A stretch of DNA of 64,000 nt from Pseudolabrys taiwanensis (lineage in GTDB: Bacteria; Pseudomonadota; Alphaproteobacteria; Rhizobiales; Xanthobacteraceae), in the NCBI RefSeq assembly GCF_003367395.1, contig NZ_CP031417.1, positions 4,861,501 to 4,925,500 of the forward strand, written 5' to 3'. The translations under genes were made by a program, and so were the position numbers. The notes beneath the pieces are model-generated. The model had not been told where the DNA came from. It saw only the letters and a list, made by a program, of their open reading frames with translations, and did not search any database. Position 1 is the stretch's first letter. Each line of letters starts with the position of its first letter. Positions 50,301-60,421 of this stretch are shown piece after piece.

Positions 50301-52130
50301 ATGGCGAAAACAGCAGCCCGCAAAAAAGCCGCCCCGTCATCCAAGCTCGGCAGCCTGCCCGAGTGGAATCTGAACGATCTTTATCCGGGGCTCGACAGTC
50401 CGGAACTCAAGCGCGACCTCGACGAGGCGGATGCCGAATGCGCCGCGTTCGAAGAGGCGTTCAAGGGCAAGCTGCAAGCGATGGCGGGTGGCGCCGACGC
50501 CGGCAAGAAGCTCGCCGAGGCGGTCAAGCGCTACGAGGCGATCGAGGATCGGCTTGGTCGGCTCTATTCGTATGCCTCGCTGCTTTACGCCGGCAATTCG
50601 ACCGATCCGACGCTGGCCAAGTTCTACGGCGACGTGCAGGAGCGCATCACCGCCGCCTCGATCCATCTTCTGTTCTTCACGCTCGAGCTCAACCGCGTCG
50701 ACGACGCCGCGCTCGACGCCGCCATGGACGATGCCGCGCTCGGCCATTACCGGCCGTGGCTCGAGGATGTGCGCAAGGAGAAGCCCTATCAGCTCGAGGA
50801 CCGCGTCGAGCAGCTGTTCCACGAGAAGTCGGTGACCGGCTACTCGGCCTGGAACCGCCAGTATGACGAGTTGGTCGCAAGCCTGCGCTTCAAGGTCGGC
50901 ACCAAGCAACTCGGCATCGAACAGACGCTCAATTTCCTGGCGGATGCCGACGGCAAGAAACGCAAGGCGGCGGCCGAGGCTCTGGCCAAGACCTTCAAGG
51001 AAAATCTGCGTCCGTTCACGCTGATTACCAACACGCTCGCCAAGGACAAGGAAATTTCCGACCGCTGGCGTGGCTTCAAGGACGTCGCCGACGCGCGGCA
51101 TCTGTCGAACCGCGTCGAGCGCGAAGTGGTCGACGCGCTGGTCGAGTCCGTGCGCGCCGCCTATCCGAAGCTGTCGCACCGTTATTACGCGCTGAAGGCC
51201 AAGTGGTTCGGCAAGAAGAAGCTGCCGCATTGGGACCGCAACGCGCCGTTGCCGCAGGTGCCGCAGAGGACGATCCGCTGGGACGACGCGCGCGCGACGG
51301 TGCTCACCGCCTACGGCGCCTTCTCGCCGAAGATGGCGGAGGTCGCCGATCAGTTCTTCACCAAGAACTGGATCGACGCGCCGGTGCGCCCGGGCAAGCA
51401 GCCCGGCGCCTTCGCGCATCCGACCGTGCCGTCGGCGCATCCTTATGTGATGCTCAATTATCAGGGTAAGCCGCGCGACGTCATGACGCTCGCGCACGAG
51501 CTCGGTCATGGCGTGCATCAAGTGCTGGCCGCGCCGAACGGTCCGCTGATGGCGCCGACGCCACTGACGCTCGCCGAGACCGCGAGCGTGTTCGGCGAGA
51601 TGCTGACGTTCCGCAAGCTGCTCGCCGCCACCACCGACAAGAAGCAGCGCAAGGCCATGCTCGCCGCCAAGGTCGAGGACATGATCAATACGGTGGTGCG
51701 GCAGATCGCGTTCTACACATTCGAGCGCAAGGTGCATCTGGAGCGCCGCAACGGCGAGCTGACCGCCGACAAGATCTGCGAATTCTGGATGTCGGTGCAG
51801 GGCGAAAGCTTGGGCCCGGCGATCGAGCTGAAGGAAGGCTACGAGACCTTCTGGACCTACATCCCGCACTTCATCCATTCGCCGTTCTACGTCTATGCGT
51901 ACGCCTTCGGCGATTGCCTCGTGAACTCGCTCTACGCCGTCTATGAGAAGTCGGCGTCGGGCTTTGCCGAACGCTATCTGGAAATGCTCTCGGCCGGCGG
52001 CACCAAGCATCACGCCGAGCTGTTGGCGCCGTTCGGACTGGACGCCCGCGACCCCAAGTTCTGGGACGGCGGCCTGTCCGTCATCGCCGGCCTGATCGAC
52101 GAGCTCGAGGCGCTGGAGAAGGCCAAGTAG
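50301..52130 (+). CDS. pepF: Oligoendopeptidase F, M3 family
   Basis: The 609-residue zinc peptidase has the thimet/M3 motif HELGH (TLAHELGHGVHQVLA, near residue 397) and the downstream Glu region LAETASVFGEMLTF that supplies the third zinc ligand. The N-terminal helical lid is of normal M3B length: WNLNDLYPGLDSPELKRDLDEAD. It trims oligopeptides in the cytoplasm. The extreme N-terminus MAKTAARKKAAPSSK is basic and not a signal. It is monocistronic with the palindromic toxin-antitoxin control region immediately downstream. Confidence 0.94.
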   Translation: MAKTAARKKAAPSSKLGSLPEWNLNDLYPGLDSPELKRDLDEADAECAAFEEAFKGKLQAMAGGADAGKKLAEAVKRYEAIEDRLGRLYSYASLLYAGNSTDPTLAKFYGDVQERITAASIHLLFFTLELNRVDDAALDAAMDDAALGHYRPWLEDVRKEKPYQLEDRVEQLFHEKSVTGYSAWNRQYDELVASLRFKVGTKQLGIEQTLNFLADADGKKRKAAAEALAKTFKENLRPFTLITNTLAKDKEISDRWRGFKDVADARHLSNRVEREVVDALVESVRAAYPKLSHRYYALKAKWFGKKKLPHWDRNAPLPQVPQRTIRWDDARATVLTAYGAFSPKMAEVADQFFTKNWIDAPVRPGKQPGAFAHPTVPSAHPYVMLNYQGKPRDVMTLAHELGHGVHQVLAAPNGPLMAPTPLTLAETASVFGEMLTFRKLLAATTDKKQRKAMLAAKVEDMINTVVRQIAFYTFERKVHLERRNGELTADKICEFWMSVQGESLGPAIELKEGYETFWTYIPHFIHSPFYVYAYAFGDCLVNSLYAVYEKSASGFAERYLEMLSAGGTKHHAELLAPFGLDARDPKFWDGGLSVIAGLIDELEALEKAK

Positions 52131-52160
52131 GGCTGCTCAGCTGGCTCAACCGAGCATTGC

Positions 52161-52192
52161 GGACCCTGTATAACATTTGTTATACAGGGTCC
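52161..52192. promoter_or_regulatory. Perfect 32-bp palindrome upstream of the AbrB/Doc pair
   Basis: GGACCCTGTATAACA and its exact reverse complement lie back to back with only TT between them. The central TATAAC/GTTATA could be promoter -10 hexamers in either direction. It ends 20 bp before the antitoxin ATG and starts 31 bp after the pepF stop, so it can bind the AbrB-type antitoxin as an operator. Its hairpin may also stop pepF transcription, though only TTTCC follows. Confidence 0.75.
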
Positions 52193-52212
52193 GATTTCCA
52201 TTGGAGCGAGCC

Positions 52213-52473
52213 ATGAACGATCAGGCACGCACGTCGGCCCTCGAGGGCTATCTTCTGCAGGTGAAGAAGGTCGGCAATTCGCTCGGGCTGATTTTGCCGA
52301 AGGAACTGCTTGCGCGCCTGCGTCTCAAGGAAGGCGATAAGCTTCACGTCGTCGAGCAGACCGAGCGCGGCGTCAAACTCTCGCCCTACGATCCCAAGCA
52401 CGCCAAGGCGATGGAGCTGGCGCGCCGTTCGTTCCGCAAATACGCCGACACTTACAAAGCCCTGGCAAAATGA
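52213..52473 (+). CDS. AbrB/MazE-type antitoxin
   Basis: The 86-residue protein has the SpoVT/AbrB swapped-hairpin fold: LQVKKVGNSLGLILPKELLARLRLKEGDKLHVVEQTERGVKLSPYDPK (about residues 15-62). The basic C-terminal tail AMELARRSFRKYADTYKALAK is likely the toxin-neutralising helix. AbrB-Doc pairing is known in type II systems. GGAG precedes the ATG at 52213. Its stop overlaps the toxin start by 4 bp. The perfect palindrome just upstream is the probable autoregulatory operator. Confidence 0.88.
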   Translation: MNDQARTSALEGYLLQVKKVGNSLGLILPKELLARLRLKEGDKLHVVEQTERGVKLSPYDPKHAKAMELARRSFRKYADTYKALAK

Positions 52474-52880
52474 GCGACGAGCCCGAGTGGCTCGACATCG
52501 AGATCGTTCTTGATTTCCATGCCGAGCAACTGGCCTTGTTCGGCGGCGCCGATGGCATGCGCGATCGCGGATTGCTGGAATCGGCGCTGGCGAGGCCGCA
52601 GAACAAGTTCGCTTATGGCGAGCACGACATCGCGTCGCTGGCCGCGGCCTACGGCTTTGGCATCGCCAAAAATCATCCCTTCATCGATGGCAACAAGCGC
52701 ACGGCTCTGGCTTCGATGATCGTCTTTCTCGGCCTCAACGGGCTCGATCTGGATGTGCCGCAGGAGGCCGCGACGGCGATGATTCTGAGCCTGGCCGCCG
52801 GTGAGATCGCTGAAGACCTGCTTGCGCAATGGCTGCGCGACAATGTGGTCCCGCTGGATGCGCCTGGCATCGCCCCCTGA
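52470..52880 (+). CDS. Doc-type (Fic-fold) death-on-curing toxin
   Basis: The 136-residue protein matches the Doc branch of the Fic fold: IEIVLDFHAEQLALFGGADGMRDRGLLESALARPQNKFAYGEHDIASLAAAYGFGIAKNHPFIDGNKRTALASMIVFLGLNG. The catalytic loop HPFIDGNKR has Lys in place of the Fic Gly, the Doc hallmark; Doc phosphorylates EF-Tu and stops translation. The gene overlaps the antitoxin stop (ATGA). Length is near that of P1 Doc, so it looks intact and active. Confidence 0.92.
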   Translation: MSDEPEWLDIEIVLDFHAEQLALFGGADGMRDRGLLESALARPQNKFAYGEHDIASLAAAYGFGIAKNHPFIDGNKRTALASMIVFLGLNGLDLDVPQEAATAMILSLAAGEIAEDLLAQWLRDNVVPLDAPGIAP

Positions 52881-52911
52881 CGTGCTTATGTAAGCGGGAA
52901 ACAGGGCAATC

Positions 52912-54264
52912 ATGTCAGACTCCGAAAGAAACCGCTTCACCGCCCGCGCCGCGCGTTATGCCCGCGTCGGCACCAGGGTCGGGGGCGTTGCCGCGCGAAT
53001 GGCCGGTCAACGGCTGGTCGGTGCGCAGGATACGCGTGCCGGCAACGCGTTGGCGCTTGCGTCCGCGCTGGGCGGGCTCAAAGGCCCGATCATGAAGGTG
53101 GCGCAACTCCTCGCCACCATTCCCGACGCGGTGCCGCCGGAATATGCCAGCGAATTGATGAAGCTGCAGAGCCAGGCGCCGCCGATGGGCTGGGCTTTCG
53201 TCAAGCGCCGCATGAGCGCGGAGCTCGGCGCCGACTGGCAGAGCAAGTTCGGCAGCTTCGAACATCATCCGGCCGCCGCGGCGTCGCTCGGCCAGGTCCA
53301 CCGCGCCACGGCGATCTCCGGCGCGCCTTTGGCCTGCAAGCTGCAATACCCCGACATGCAGTCGGCGGTGGAGGCCGATCTCACCCAGCTTCAATTGCTG
53401 CTCTCGTTGCGCAAGCGCTTCGATCCGGCGATCGACACCTCGGAGATCGCGGTGGAGATTTCCGCCCGCCTGCGCGAGGAGCTTGATTACGCGCGCGAGG
53501 CCAAACACGTCGCGCTCTATCAGGGCATGCTGAAGGACCGGCCCGCCGTGCGGGTGCCGAACGTGTGGCCCACGCTGTCCACCGGCCGTCTGCTGACGCT
53601 CGACTGGATGGAGGGCACCAAGCTCCTGGCGCACAAGGACGCGCCGCAGGAGGTTCGCAATACGCTCGGCGCGGCGATGTTTACGGCCTGGTGGTTCCCG
53701 TTCAGCCGCTTCGGCGTCATCCATGGCGACCCGCATCTCGGCAACTACACGGTCTTCGCCGACGAAGCGGGGGCGCCGGCCGGCATCAATCTGCTCGACT
53801 ACGGTTGTATCCGCATCTTCCCGCCGTCTTTCGTCGGCGGTGTCGTTGACCTGTATCGTGGGCTGGAGCGCGGCGACGACGATCTGATCGTGCACGCCTA
53901 CGAGACCTGGGGCTTCAAGCGGCTCACGCGCGACCTGATCGACACGCTCAACATTTGGGCACGTTTCATCTACGGCCCGCTGCTGGACAACCGCGTGCGC
54001 AGCATCGCCGACGGCGTGAAACCCTCCGACTACGGGCGCAGGGAAGCCTTCCGCGTGCACCAGGCGCTCAAGGAGAAGGGGCCGGTCACCGTGCCGCGCG
54101 AATTCGTTTTCATGGATCGCGCGGCAATCGGTCTCGGCGCGGTCTTTTTGCACCTCGCCGCAGAGTTGAATTTCTACAAGCTCTTCAACGAGGCGATCGA
54201 GGATTTCGATATCGGCAAAGTGGCGGCCCGCCAATCGGGCGCGCTCGCCGCCGCAGGGCTCTGA
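52912..54264 (+). CDS. ABC1/UbiB (AarF) family atypical kinase
   Basis: The 450-residue protein has the ADCK layout: a KxGQ-like motif as GPIMKVAQLLATIPD, an Ala-rich loop AAAASLGQVHRA in place of the P-loop, a nucleotide Lys in PLACKLQYPDM, the catalytic loop VIHGDPHLGNYTV and DFG-equivalent LLDYGCIR. Such kinases act in ubiquinone synthesis or membrane lipid handling. The KVAQ variation (Ala for Gly) is notable. No transmembrane tail is evident, unlike UbiB. It follows the toxin gene by 31 bp but is probably independent. Confidence 0.9.
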   Translation: MSDSERNRFTARAARYARVGTRVGGVAARMAGQRLVGAQDTRAGNALALASALGGLKGPIMKVAQLLATIPDAVPPEYASELMKLQSQAPPMGWAFVKRRMSAELGADWQSKFGSFEHHPAAAASLGQVHRATAISGAPLACKLQYPDMQSAVEADLTQLQLLLSLRKRFDPAIDTSEIAVEISARLREELDYAREAKHVALYQGMLKDRPAVRVPNVWPTLSTGRLLTLDWMEGTKLLAHKDAPQEVRNTLGAAMFTAWWFPFSRFGVIHGDPHLGNYTVFADEAGAPAGINLLDYGCIRIFPPSFVGGVVDLYRGLERGDDDLIVHAYETWGFKRLTRDLIDTLNIWARFIYGPLLDNRVRSIADGVKPSDYGRREAFRVHQALKEKGPVTVPREFVFMDRAAIGLGAVFLHLAAELNFYKLFNEAIEDFDIGKVAARQSGALAAAGL

Positions 54265-54364
54265 TCGTCCACCGGCGCTCATCCCATCGCCGTTGCTCTC
54301 GCGCCACAATTGCGGTAACCCCTCTGCGGCCCGCCTTTTTGAGAGACCTCGGAGATCCTTCCCC

Positions 54365-54658
54365 ATGGCCGACCACGGCACCGTCGAATACGCCACCGCC
54401 ACCGGCAACGACTATCCGACGCACGAGAACACGTACGAGCGCTTCGTCCAGTTCACCTTCGTCGGCTCGATCCACGTGATCAATCTGGTGCTGGGTCTGG
54501 CGACCGGCGGCGTGCTGGGTCACTGGCTGTGGGCGCTCCTGGTGTTCATCATCGCCATCCTCGGCGCCATTCCGGGCTTCGTGACCGGCACCAAGACGTC
54601 GAGCTACGTCGCCTTCGCGCTCTGCTTCCTGATCTTCGGCTTCCTCGCGCTGTCATAA
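54365..54658 (+). CDS. aa3-type cytochrome c oxidase subunit IV-like protein
   Basis: The 97-residue product starts MADHGTVEYATATGNDYPTHENTYERFVQFTFVGSIHVINLVLGLAT and has three hydrophobic helices (FTFVGSIHVINLVLGLATGGVLGHW, WALLVFIIAILGAIPGFVTG, SYVAFALCFLIFGFLAL). The HENTYERFxxFT start of the first helix is typical of bacterial aa3-type oxidase subunit IV, here longer than the usual single-helix form. It may assist oxidase or transhydrogenase membrane assembly. It lies 36 bp before pntA and could be in its operon. Confidence 0.75.
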   Translation: MADHGTVEYATATGNDYPTHENTYERFVQFTFVGSIHVINLVLGLATGGVLGHWLWALLVFIIAILGAIPGFVTGTKTSSYVAFALCFLIFGFLALS

Positions 54659-54694
54659 GCTCGAACCAAACATAGCGGACCGCAGGAGGGGCGA

Positions 54695-55828
54695 ATGCGA
54701 ATTGCCGTAGCGCGTGAAAGCGATCTCTACGAAGGTCGTGTCGCCGCCACCCCCGAGACCGTCAAGAAGTTCATGGCGCTTGGCGCCACGGTCGCGGTTG
54801 CGCGCGGTGCGGGTGTCGCCTCCGGCGTCACCGATGCGGATTACGAAGCGGCCGGGGCGACGATTTCCGACACCCCGGCGGCCGATGCCGACATCGTTCT
54901 GAAGGTGCGCCGGCCGACGGCGGAAGAGGTCGCCGGCTACAAGCGCGGCGCGCTCGTCATCGCCATCATGGACCCTTACGGCAACGACGCGGCGCTGAAG
55001 ACGCTGGCCGATGCCGGGCTGTCCGCCTTCGCCATGGAGTTGATGCCGCGCATCACCCGCGCGCAGTCCATGGACGTGCTTTCCTCGCAGGCGAACCTCG
55101 CCGGCTACCGCGCCGTCATCGACGCGGCGGCCGAATACGGCCGCGCATTGCCGATGATGATGACCGCCGCCGGCACCGTGCCGGCCGCCAAGGTGTTCAT
55201 CATGGGCGTCGGCGTCGCCGGCCTGCAGGCGATCGCCACCGCCCGCCGCCTCGGCGCGGTGGTCTCGGCGACCGACGTGCGCCCGGCCACCAAGGAGCAG
55301 GTGGAAAGCCTTGGGGCCAAGTTCCTCGCGGTCGAGGACGAAGAGTTCAAGAACGCCCAGACCGCCGGCGGCTACGCCAAGGAAATGTCGAAAGAATACC
55401 AGGCCAAGCAGGCGGCGCTGACGGCCGAGCACATCAAGAAGCAGGACATCGTCATCACCACGGCGTTGATCCCCGGGCGCCCGGCGCCGCGGCTGGTCAC
55501 GGCCGAGATGGTCGCCTCGATGCGTCCCGGCTCGGTTCTCGTCGATCTCGCGGTCGAGCGCGGCGGCAATGTCGAAGGCGCCCAGGCCGGCCAGGTCGCG
55601 GTGGTGAACGGCGTCAAGATCGTCGGCTATCTCAATGTGCCGGGGCGTCTCGCCGCCTCGGCCTCGGCGCTCTACGCCAAGAACCTGCTGACCTTCGTCG
55701 AGACCTTGATCGACAAGAAAGAAAAGAAACTCGCCGTCAATTGGGACGACGAGCTGGTGAAAGCAACGCTGCTGACCCGCGACGGCGCCGTCGTGCATCC
55801 GAACTTCCTGCCAAAGACGGCAGCCTGA
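54695..55828 (+). CDS. pntA: NAD(P) transhydrogenase alpha subunit, part 1 (domain I)
   Basis: The 377-residue protein is the soluble NAD(H)-binding domain [86 protein letters not shown] and the mobile loop [33 protein letters not shown]. The alpha subunit is split as in Rhodospirillum and other alphaproteobacteria. With pntAB and pntB it couples hydride transfer from NADH to NADP+ to inward proton flow, making NADPH, for example for the CysJ-like reductase. AGGAGGGG precedes the ATG. Confidence 0.96.
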   Translation: MRIAVARESDLYEGRVAATPETVKKFMALGATVAVARGAGVASGVTDADYEAAGATISDTPAADADIVLKVRRPTAEEVAGYKRGALVIAIMDPYGNDAALKTLADAGLSAFAMELMPRITRAQSMDVLSSQANLAGYRAVIDAAAEYGRALPMMMTAAGTVPAAKVFIMGVGVAGLQAIATARRLGAVVSATDVRPATKEQVESLGAKFLAVEDEEFKNAQTAGGYAKEMSKEYQAKQAALTAEHIKKQDIVITTALIPGRPAPRLVTAEMVASMRPGSVLVDLAVERGGNVEGAQAGQVAVVNGVKIVGYLNVPGRLAASASALYAKNLLTFVETLIDKKEKKLAVNWDDELVKATLLTRDGAVVHPNFLPKTAA

Positions 55829-55850
55829 TCATCCAACTGGGGGCTTTGCC

Positions 55851-56174
55851 ATGGACCACCTGGCAACCGCGGTCGATCCCTTCGTGTTTCGGCTGTCGAT
55901 TTTCGTGCTGGCCGTGTTCGTCGGTTATTACGTCGTCTGGTCGGTGACGCCGGCGCTGCATACGCCGCTGATGTCCGTCACCAACGCGATCTCGTCGGTC
56001 ATCGTGGTCGGCGCGCTGCTCGCCGTCGGCGTTGCGCTCGCCGCGAACGACAGCGGTCCGCTGTGGTCGCGCATCCTCGGCTTCGTCGCCTTGGTGTTCG
56101 CCTCGATCAATATTTTCGGCGGCTTCCTGGTCACCCAGCGCATGCTGGCGATGTACCAGAAGAAAAAGAAGTAA
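55851..56174 (+). CDS. pntAB: NAD(P) transhydrogenase alpha subunit, part 2 (membrane)
   Basis: The 107-residue protein is the small alpha-2 membrane piece: [50 protein letters not shown], then [35 protein letters not shown]. It has about three or four transmembrane helices and the conserved [12 protein letters not shown] loop of the proton channel. It lies 22 bp after pntA and 6 bp before pntB, clearly one operon. Confidence 0.96.
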   Translation: MDHLATAVDPFVFRLSIFVLAVFVGYYVVWSVTPALHTPLMSVTNAISSVIVVGALLAVGVALAANDSGPLWSRILGFVALVFASINIFGGFLVTQRMLAMYQKKKK

Positions 56175-56180
56175 CCGGCC

Positions 56181-57575
<1,395 letters not shown>

Positions 57576-57600
57576 GCTTCACCCATCGCCGCAGACGTTC

Positions 57601-57634
57601 ATGGCCGGGCCGATCGCCCGGCCATTTCTTTTTT
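57601..57634 (+). terminator. Terminator of the pnt operon
   Basis: ATGGCCGGGC (57601-57610) and GCCCGGCCAT (57616-57625) form a perfect 10-bp stem around CGATC, followed by TTCTTTTTT. It is 25 nt after the pntB stop and slightly overlaps the end of the convergent formyltransferase gene. Confidence 0.92.
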
Positions 57635-58358
57635 ACCCGACGGATGACTTGCGGGCCGGCGCAGCCGGTGCCGCTGCGGCGGATGGGTCCAGCTGCGGCG
57701 GCACATAACGGAAGCAATGGCCGTGCAGCGTGATCGTCGGCTGGATGCCGAAGGCGCCGTTGCCGAAGGCGGCGAGGCGCTTGTCCAGCTCCGGCGCGCT
57801 GATGTCCGGTGCGATATCGCAGGCGTTCACGAAATCGCGCCGCGTCGTCTTGCGTCCGGCCCAGGCGACCGGCAAGGTGGGCAGCGGCTTGCTTTGCGTC
57901 GCCAGCGTCTCCGATAGCTGCCAGAACAAACGCGCGATTTCGACGAAAGCGCGCTGCTCGAGCGCGACCGGACCCGTGTTCGGCGCGACGTCGAAGTAAG
58001 AGACGCCCACGATCGGTCCGGCATCGACCCGTTCGATCATGCGATGTGCCGTCACGCCGAAGCGCGCGACGCCGTCATAGACAGCGAAATACGACGGCAG
58101 CCAGCCGGGATATTGCGGCGGGCCGGGATGGAAATTGTAAGCGCCGTAGCCGAGCGCATCGAGAAAGCGCGCCGGCACGATCACCGGCGTGAGGAAGGCG
58201 ATCAGGCGCGCGTGCCGCAGTTCAGACTGCGGCAACGCTTCGAGTTCGGAGAGCGTTTGCGCCAGGCGTAGGGTCAGATGCGGGTTGTGGCGCCGGAGCA
58301 GGGCGGCAAGTGCCGTCTGCTCGATCGGCCCGCACAGCAGGACGATAGTGTCGAACAT
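57633..58358 (-). CDS. Formyltransferase-fold protein (Fmt-like N-terminal domain)
   Basis: The 241-residue protein resembles the N-terminal catalytic domain of methionyl-tRNA or other formyltransferases: LTPVIVPARFLDALGYGAYNFHPGPPQYPGWLPSYFAVYDGVARFGVTAHRMIERVDAGPIV. The catalytic Asn and His (YNFHPGPP) and Asp (VDAGPI) are all present, so it should be active. The Fmt C-terminal tRNA-binding domain is missing. Related stand-alone enzymes formylate amino sugars or make formyl amino acids. The C-terminus is Ala/Pro-rich. Start at the ATG at 58358; a GTG lies 12 bp upstream. Substrate unknown. Confidence 0.82.
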   Translation of the reverse strand: MFDTIVLLCGPIEQTALAALLRRHNPHLTLRLAQTLSELEALPQSELRHARLIAFLTPVIVPARFLDALGYGAYNFHPGPPQYPGWLPSYFAVYDGVARFGVTAHRMIERVDAGPIVGVSYFDVAPNTGPVALEQRAFVEIARLFWQLSETLATQSKPLPTLPVAWAGRKTTRRDFVNACDIAPDISAPELDKRLAAFGNGAFGIQPTITLHGHCFRYVPPQLDPSAAAAPAAPARKSSVG

Positions 58359-58421
58359 GATGATGTGCACGATCGGCGCCGCCTCGCCCCCGCGACGCGC
58401 GCTTGTTTTCTTGATTTCTTG

Positions 58422-58817
58422 CTAGGCGGTCACGTCAACGACGTTGCTGCTCGACGATGTTTGTGTCGGCGCAGGGGTGCTGGCGCTCTGGGTCGAGGCC
58501 GCGTCATCGCCGTCATTGTCGTGGTGATGATGATGCGCTTGCCGCGTCGTCTGCATCTGCTGCTTCAACTGCGAGAACAGTTGCTGCGCCTTGTTGACGT
58601 CGCCGGAATTGAGCGCGTCGCCGATCTGCTGCAGGGCCTGGCCCAACGGGCTGTTGCTGTCGGTGCCGCCGGTCTGGCTCAGATTGGCAAAGGCATTCTG
58701 CGCTTGCGACAGGTTGCCGGATTGCAAGGCGGAGCTGAGCTGATTCATCGCCTGACGCAGCGGATCACCCTGCTGCGCGTAGCTGGTCGCGGTGGAAACC
58801 GAAGAAATCGCCGTCAT
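58422..58817 (-). CDS. Gln/Ser/His-rich hypothetical protein with internal duplication
   Basis: The 131-residue product begins MTAISSVSTATSYAQQGDPLRQAMNQ and contains two similar helical blocks: LSSALQSGNLSQAQNAFANLSQ (about 27-48) and IGDALNSGDVNKAQQLFSQLKQ (about 65-86), TPR-like in rhythm. They are followed by HHHHHDNDGDD (about 95-105), a His/Asp cluster suited to bind metal ions, and a Ser/Thr/Ala tail. No signal peptide; the N-terminus is Ser/Thr-rich. I do not recognise a defined family. It is a single gene. Confidence 0.7.
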   Translation of the reverse strand: MTAISSVSTATSYAQQGDPLRQAMNQLSSALQSGNLSQAQNAFANLSQTGGTDSNSPLGQALQQIGDALNSGDVNKAQQLFSQLKQQMQTTRQAHHHHHDNDGDDAASTQSASTPAPTQTSSSSNVVDVTA

Positions 58818-58994
58818 GACACGCCTTCCGGCAGGAGTGAGCCCTGCAGTGGTCGCGTCGCCCTTGGCGTGGAACTTCGGCTGTTATGCTTACCCGCCGG
58901 TAAATGCGGGACGCCGCGATGTCCGCGCCTCCGCATTATTGATGCACTTTTTACGCTAGGCGCGCTGTGAGCGCGGCCGGCCGCGGGTGATGCG

Positions 58995-60104
58995 TCAGAC
59001 CGTGCCGTCCGACGGCAGCGGCACGGTGCCGGTCACGCGCACGCCTTCCGGACGATACGCGACCTCGGCCTTCGCCTGGATTTGTCCGGGCAGCACGATA
59101 TCGATCAGCCTGGTGCCGAACCCCTTGTGCTTCGGCTTCTTGACCTTCGGGCCGCACGTTTCGACCCACTCGAAATCCAGGCGACGTCCGTTGGCGGCGA
59201 TCGTCACGCTCCAGCTCACGTCGACTTTGCCCTCGGGCACGGACAAGGCGCCGAAGCGCACCGCATTGGTGGTGAGTTCGTGGATCGCCATGCCGAGCGT
59301 TACGGCGAGCTGCGCGGGCAATTCGACATCGGGGCCGCTCAACGTGATGCGTCCGCCGTCGCCGATGCCGAAGGCGTCGAGCTCCTTGTGAACGACGCCA
59401 CCGAAGTCGACGATGCCGGCTTCGTCGCTGAGCAGCAGATGCGTCTTCGCCAGCGAGCCGATGCGGCCGATGATGGCGTCGCGAAATTCCTCGATCGTCC
59501 GCGCCGAGCGGGCCGTCGAGCCCATGATCGCCTGCACGGTGGCGAGCGTGTTCTTCACCCGGTGATGCAGCTCACGCACCAGCAGCGCTTGCTGGTCTTC
59601 CGCCGCTTTGCGTTCGCTGATGTCGATGAGCATGTTGACGGCGCCGACCAGCTTGCCGGCGGCGTCGAACAGCGGCGTCGGCGCCGCCGCGAAAGGCACG
59701 CGGGTGCCGTCCGGACGCTCGGCGATCGCCTCCATCCCGCGCAGCGCCCGCTGGTCGCGCACCGCGACGGCCATCGGACAGTCGACGTGCGCCATCGGCG
59801 TGCCGTCGGGCCAGTAGAGCTTCCAGGCGCCGCACCATTCGCTGACGCCCAATGTCGGCTGGTGCCCCCACATCTCGGCGGCGGCGCTGTTGTAATAGGT
59901 CAGGCGGCCGACGGCGTCCGTGGTGTAGACGGCCGTGGGGAGGGCTTCGAGCAAGGCCTGGAAGCGGCGTTCGCGCTCGCTCAGGAGCGCCTGGGCGCTG
60001 GGCGGGTCGGCGATGGGGACGACATTGTCGTTTGGCGGGGCGTCACCCATGGTGGCGACCGCGCGCTCGAACTCGCTCTCTAGGAAGCTGACTTTCGAAT
60101 CCAC
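58995..60104 (-). CDS. HWE-type sensor histidine kinase with PAS domain
   Basis: The protein has a PAS domain (FQALLEALPTAVYTTDAVGRLTYYNSAAAEMWGHQP to about residue 165, with the PAC end VGAVNMLIDISERKAAE) and an HWE/HisKA_2 kinase domain: LLVRELHHRVKNTLATVQAI with the phospho-His, HELTTNAVRFGALS as N box, and FEWVETCGP, the W-x-E signature. HWE kinases are abundant in Hyphomicrobiales and often act in general stress signalling with PhyR/NepR. No response regulator is adjacent. No membrane segment is present, so it is cytoplasmic. The start is uncertain: GTG at 60104 is chosen; TTG at 60137 and ATG at 60050 are options. Confidence 0.87.
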   Translation of the reverse strand: MDSKVSFLESEFERAVATMGDAPPNDNVVPIADPPSAQALLSERERRFQALLEALPTAVYTTDAVGRLTYYNSAAAEMWGHQPTLGVSEWCGAWKLYWPDGTPMAHVDCPMAVAVRDQRALRGMEAIAERPDGTRVPFAAAPTPLFDAAGKLVGAVNMLIDISERKAAEDQQALLVRELHHRVKNTLATVQAIMGSTARSARTIEEFRDAIIGRIGSLAKTHLLLSDEAGIVDFGGVVHKELDAFGIGDGGRITLSGPDVELPAQLAVTLGMAIHELTTNAVRFGALSVPEGKVDVSWSVTIAANGRRLDFEWVETCGPKVKKPKHKGFGTRLIDIVLPGQIQAKAEVAYRPEGVRVTGTVPLPSDGTV

Positions 60105-60360
60105 TACCCCGGCCCTCAACTGGCGCTGGGTGGTCAAGCGGAGAAGACCGCCCTTACCGCATCACCGCATGAACGCAGCCGCCCGCATATCGTTGCACCG
60201 GCAGGCTGATTTTCCACTGCGCCGAGGGTAAATGCTTAATTTGGTACCATTTTACACGCTGGGCGAGAATGAGGGAGTTCTTGCCCCAATCGTTCTGATT
60301 GTCCGCAATCGACCATGACGGTAAGCGGCGGCACCGGGCGGCAGTCCGATGGCAAAACTT

Positions 60361-60408
60361 GGAGCGAGCCTTGGAGCAAGACTTGGAGCAAGACTTGGAG
60401 CAAGACTT
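60361..60408 (+). repeat. Tandem 12-bp repeat, four copies
   Basis: GGAGCAAGACTT occurs three times in a row (60373-60408), preceded by one diverged copy GGAGCGAGCCTT (60361-60372). It ends 13 bp before the DUF3574 ATG. The period is a multiple of three and would read as a Leu-Glu-Gln-Asp repeat if the region were translated. The rest of 60105-60421 holds no gene I can support. Confidence 0.9.
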
Positions 60409-60421
60409 GGGAAAGGGTGAG

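Noticed and set aside
60361..60408. Tandem repeat as a CRISPR array
   Set aside because: Units are 12 bp, contiguous and without spacers; no cas genes.
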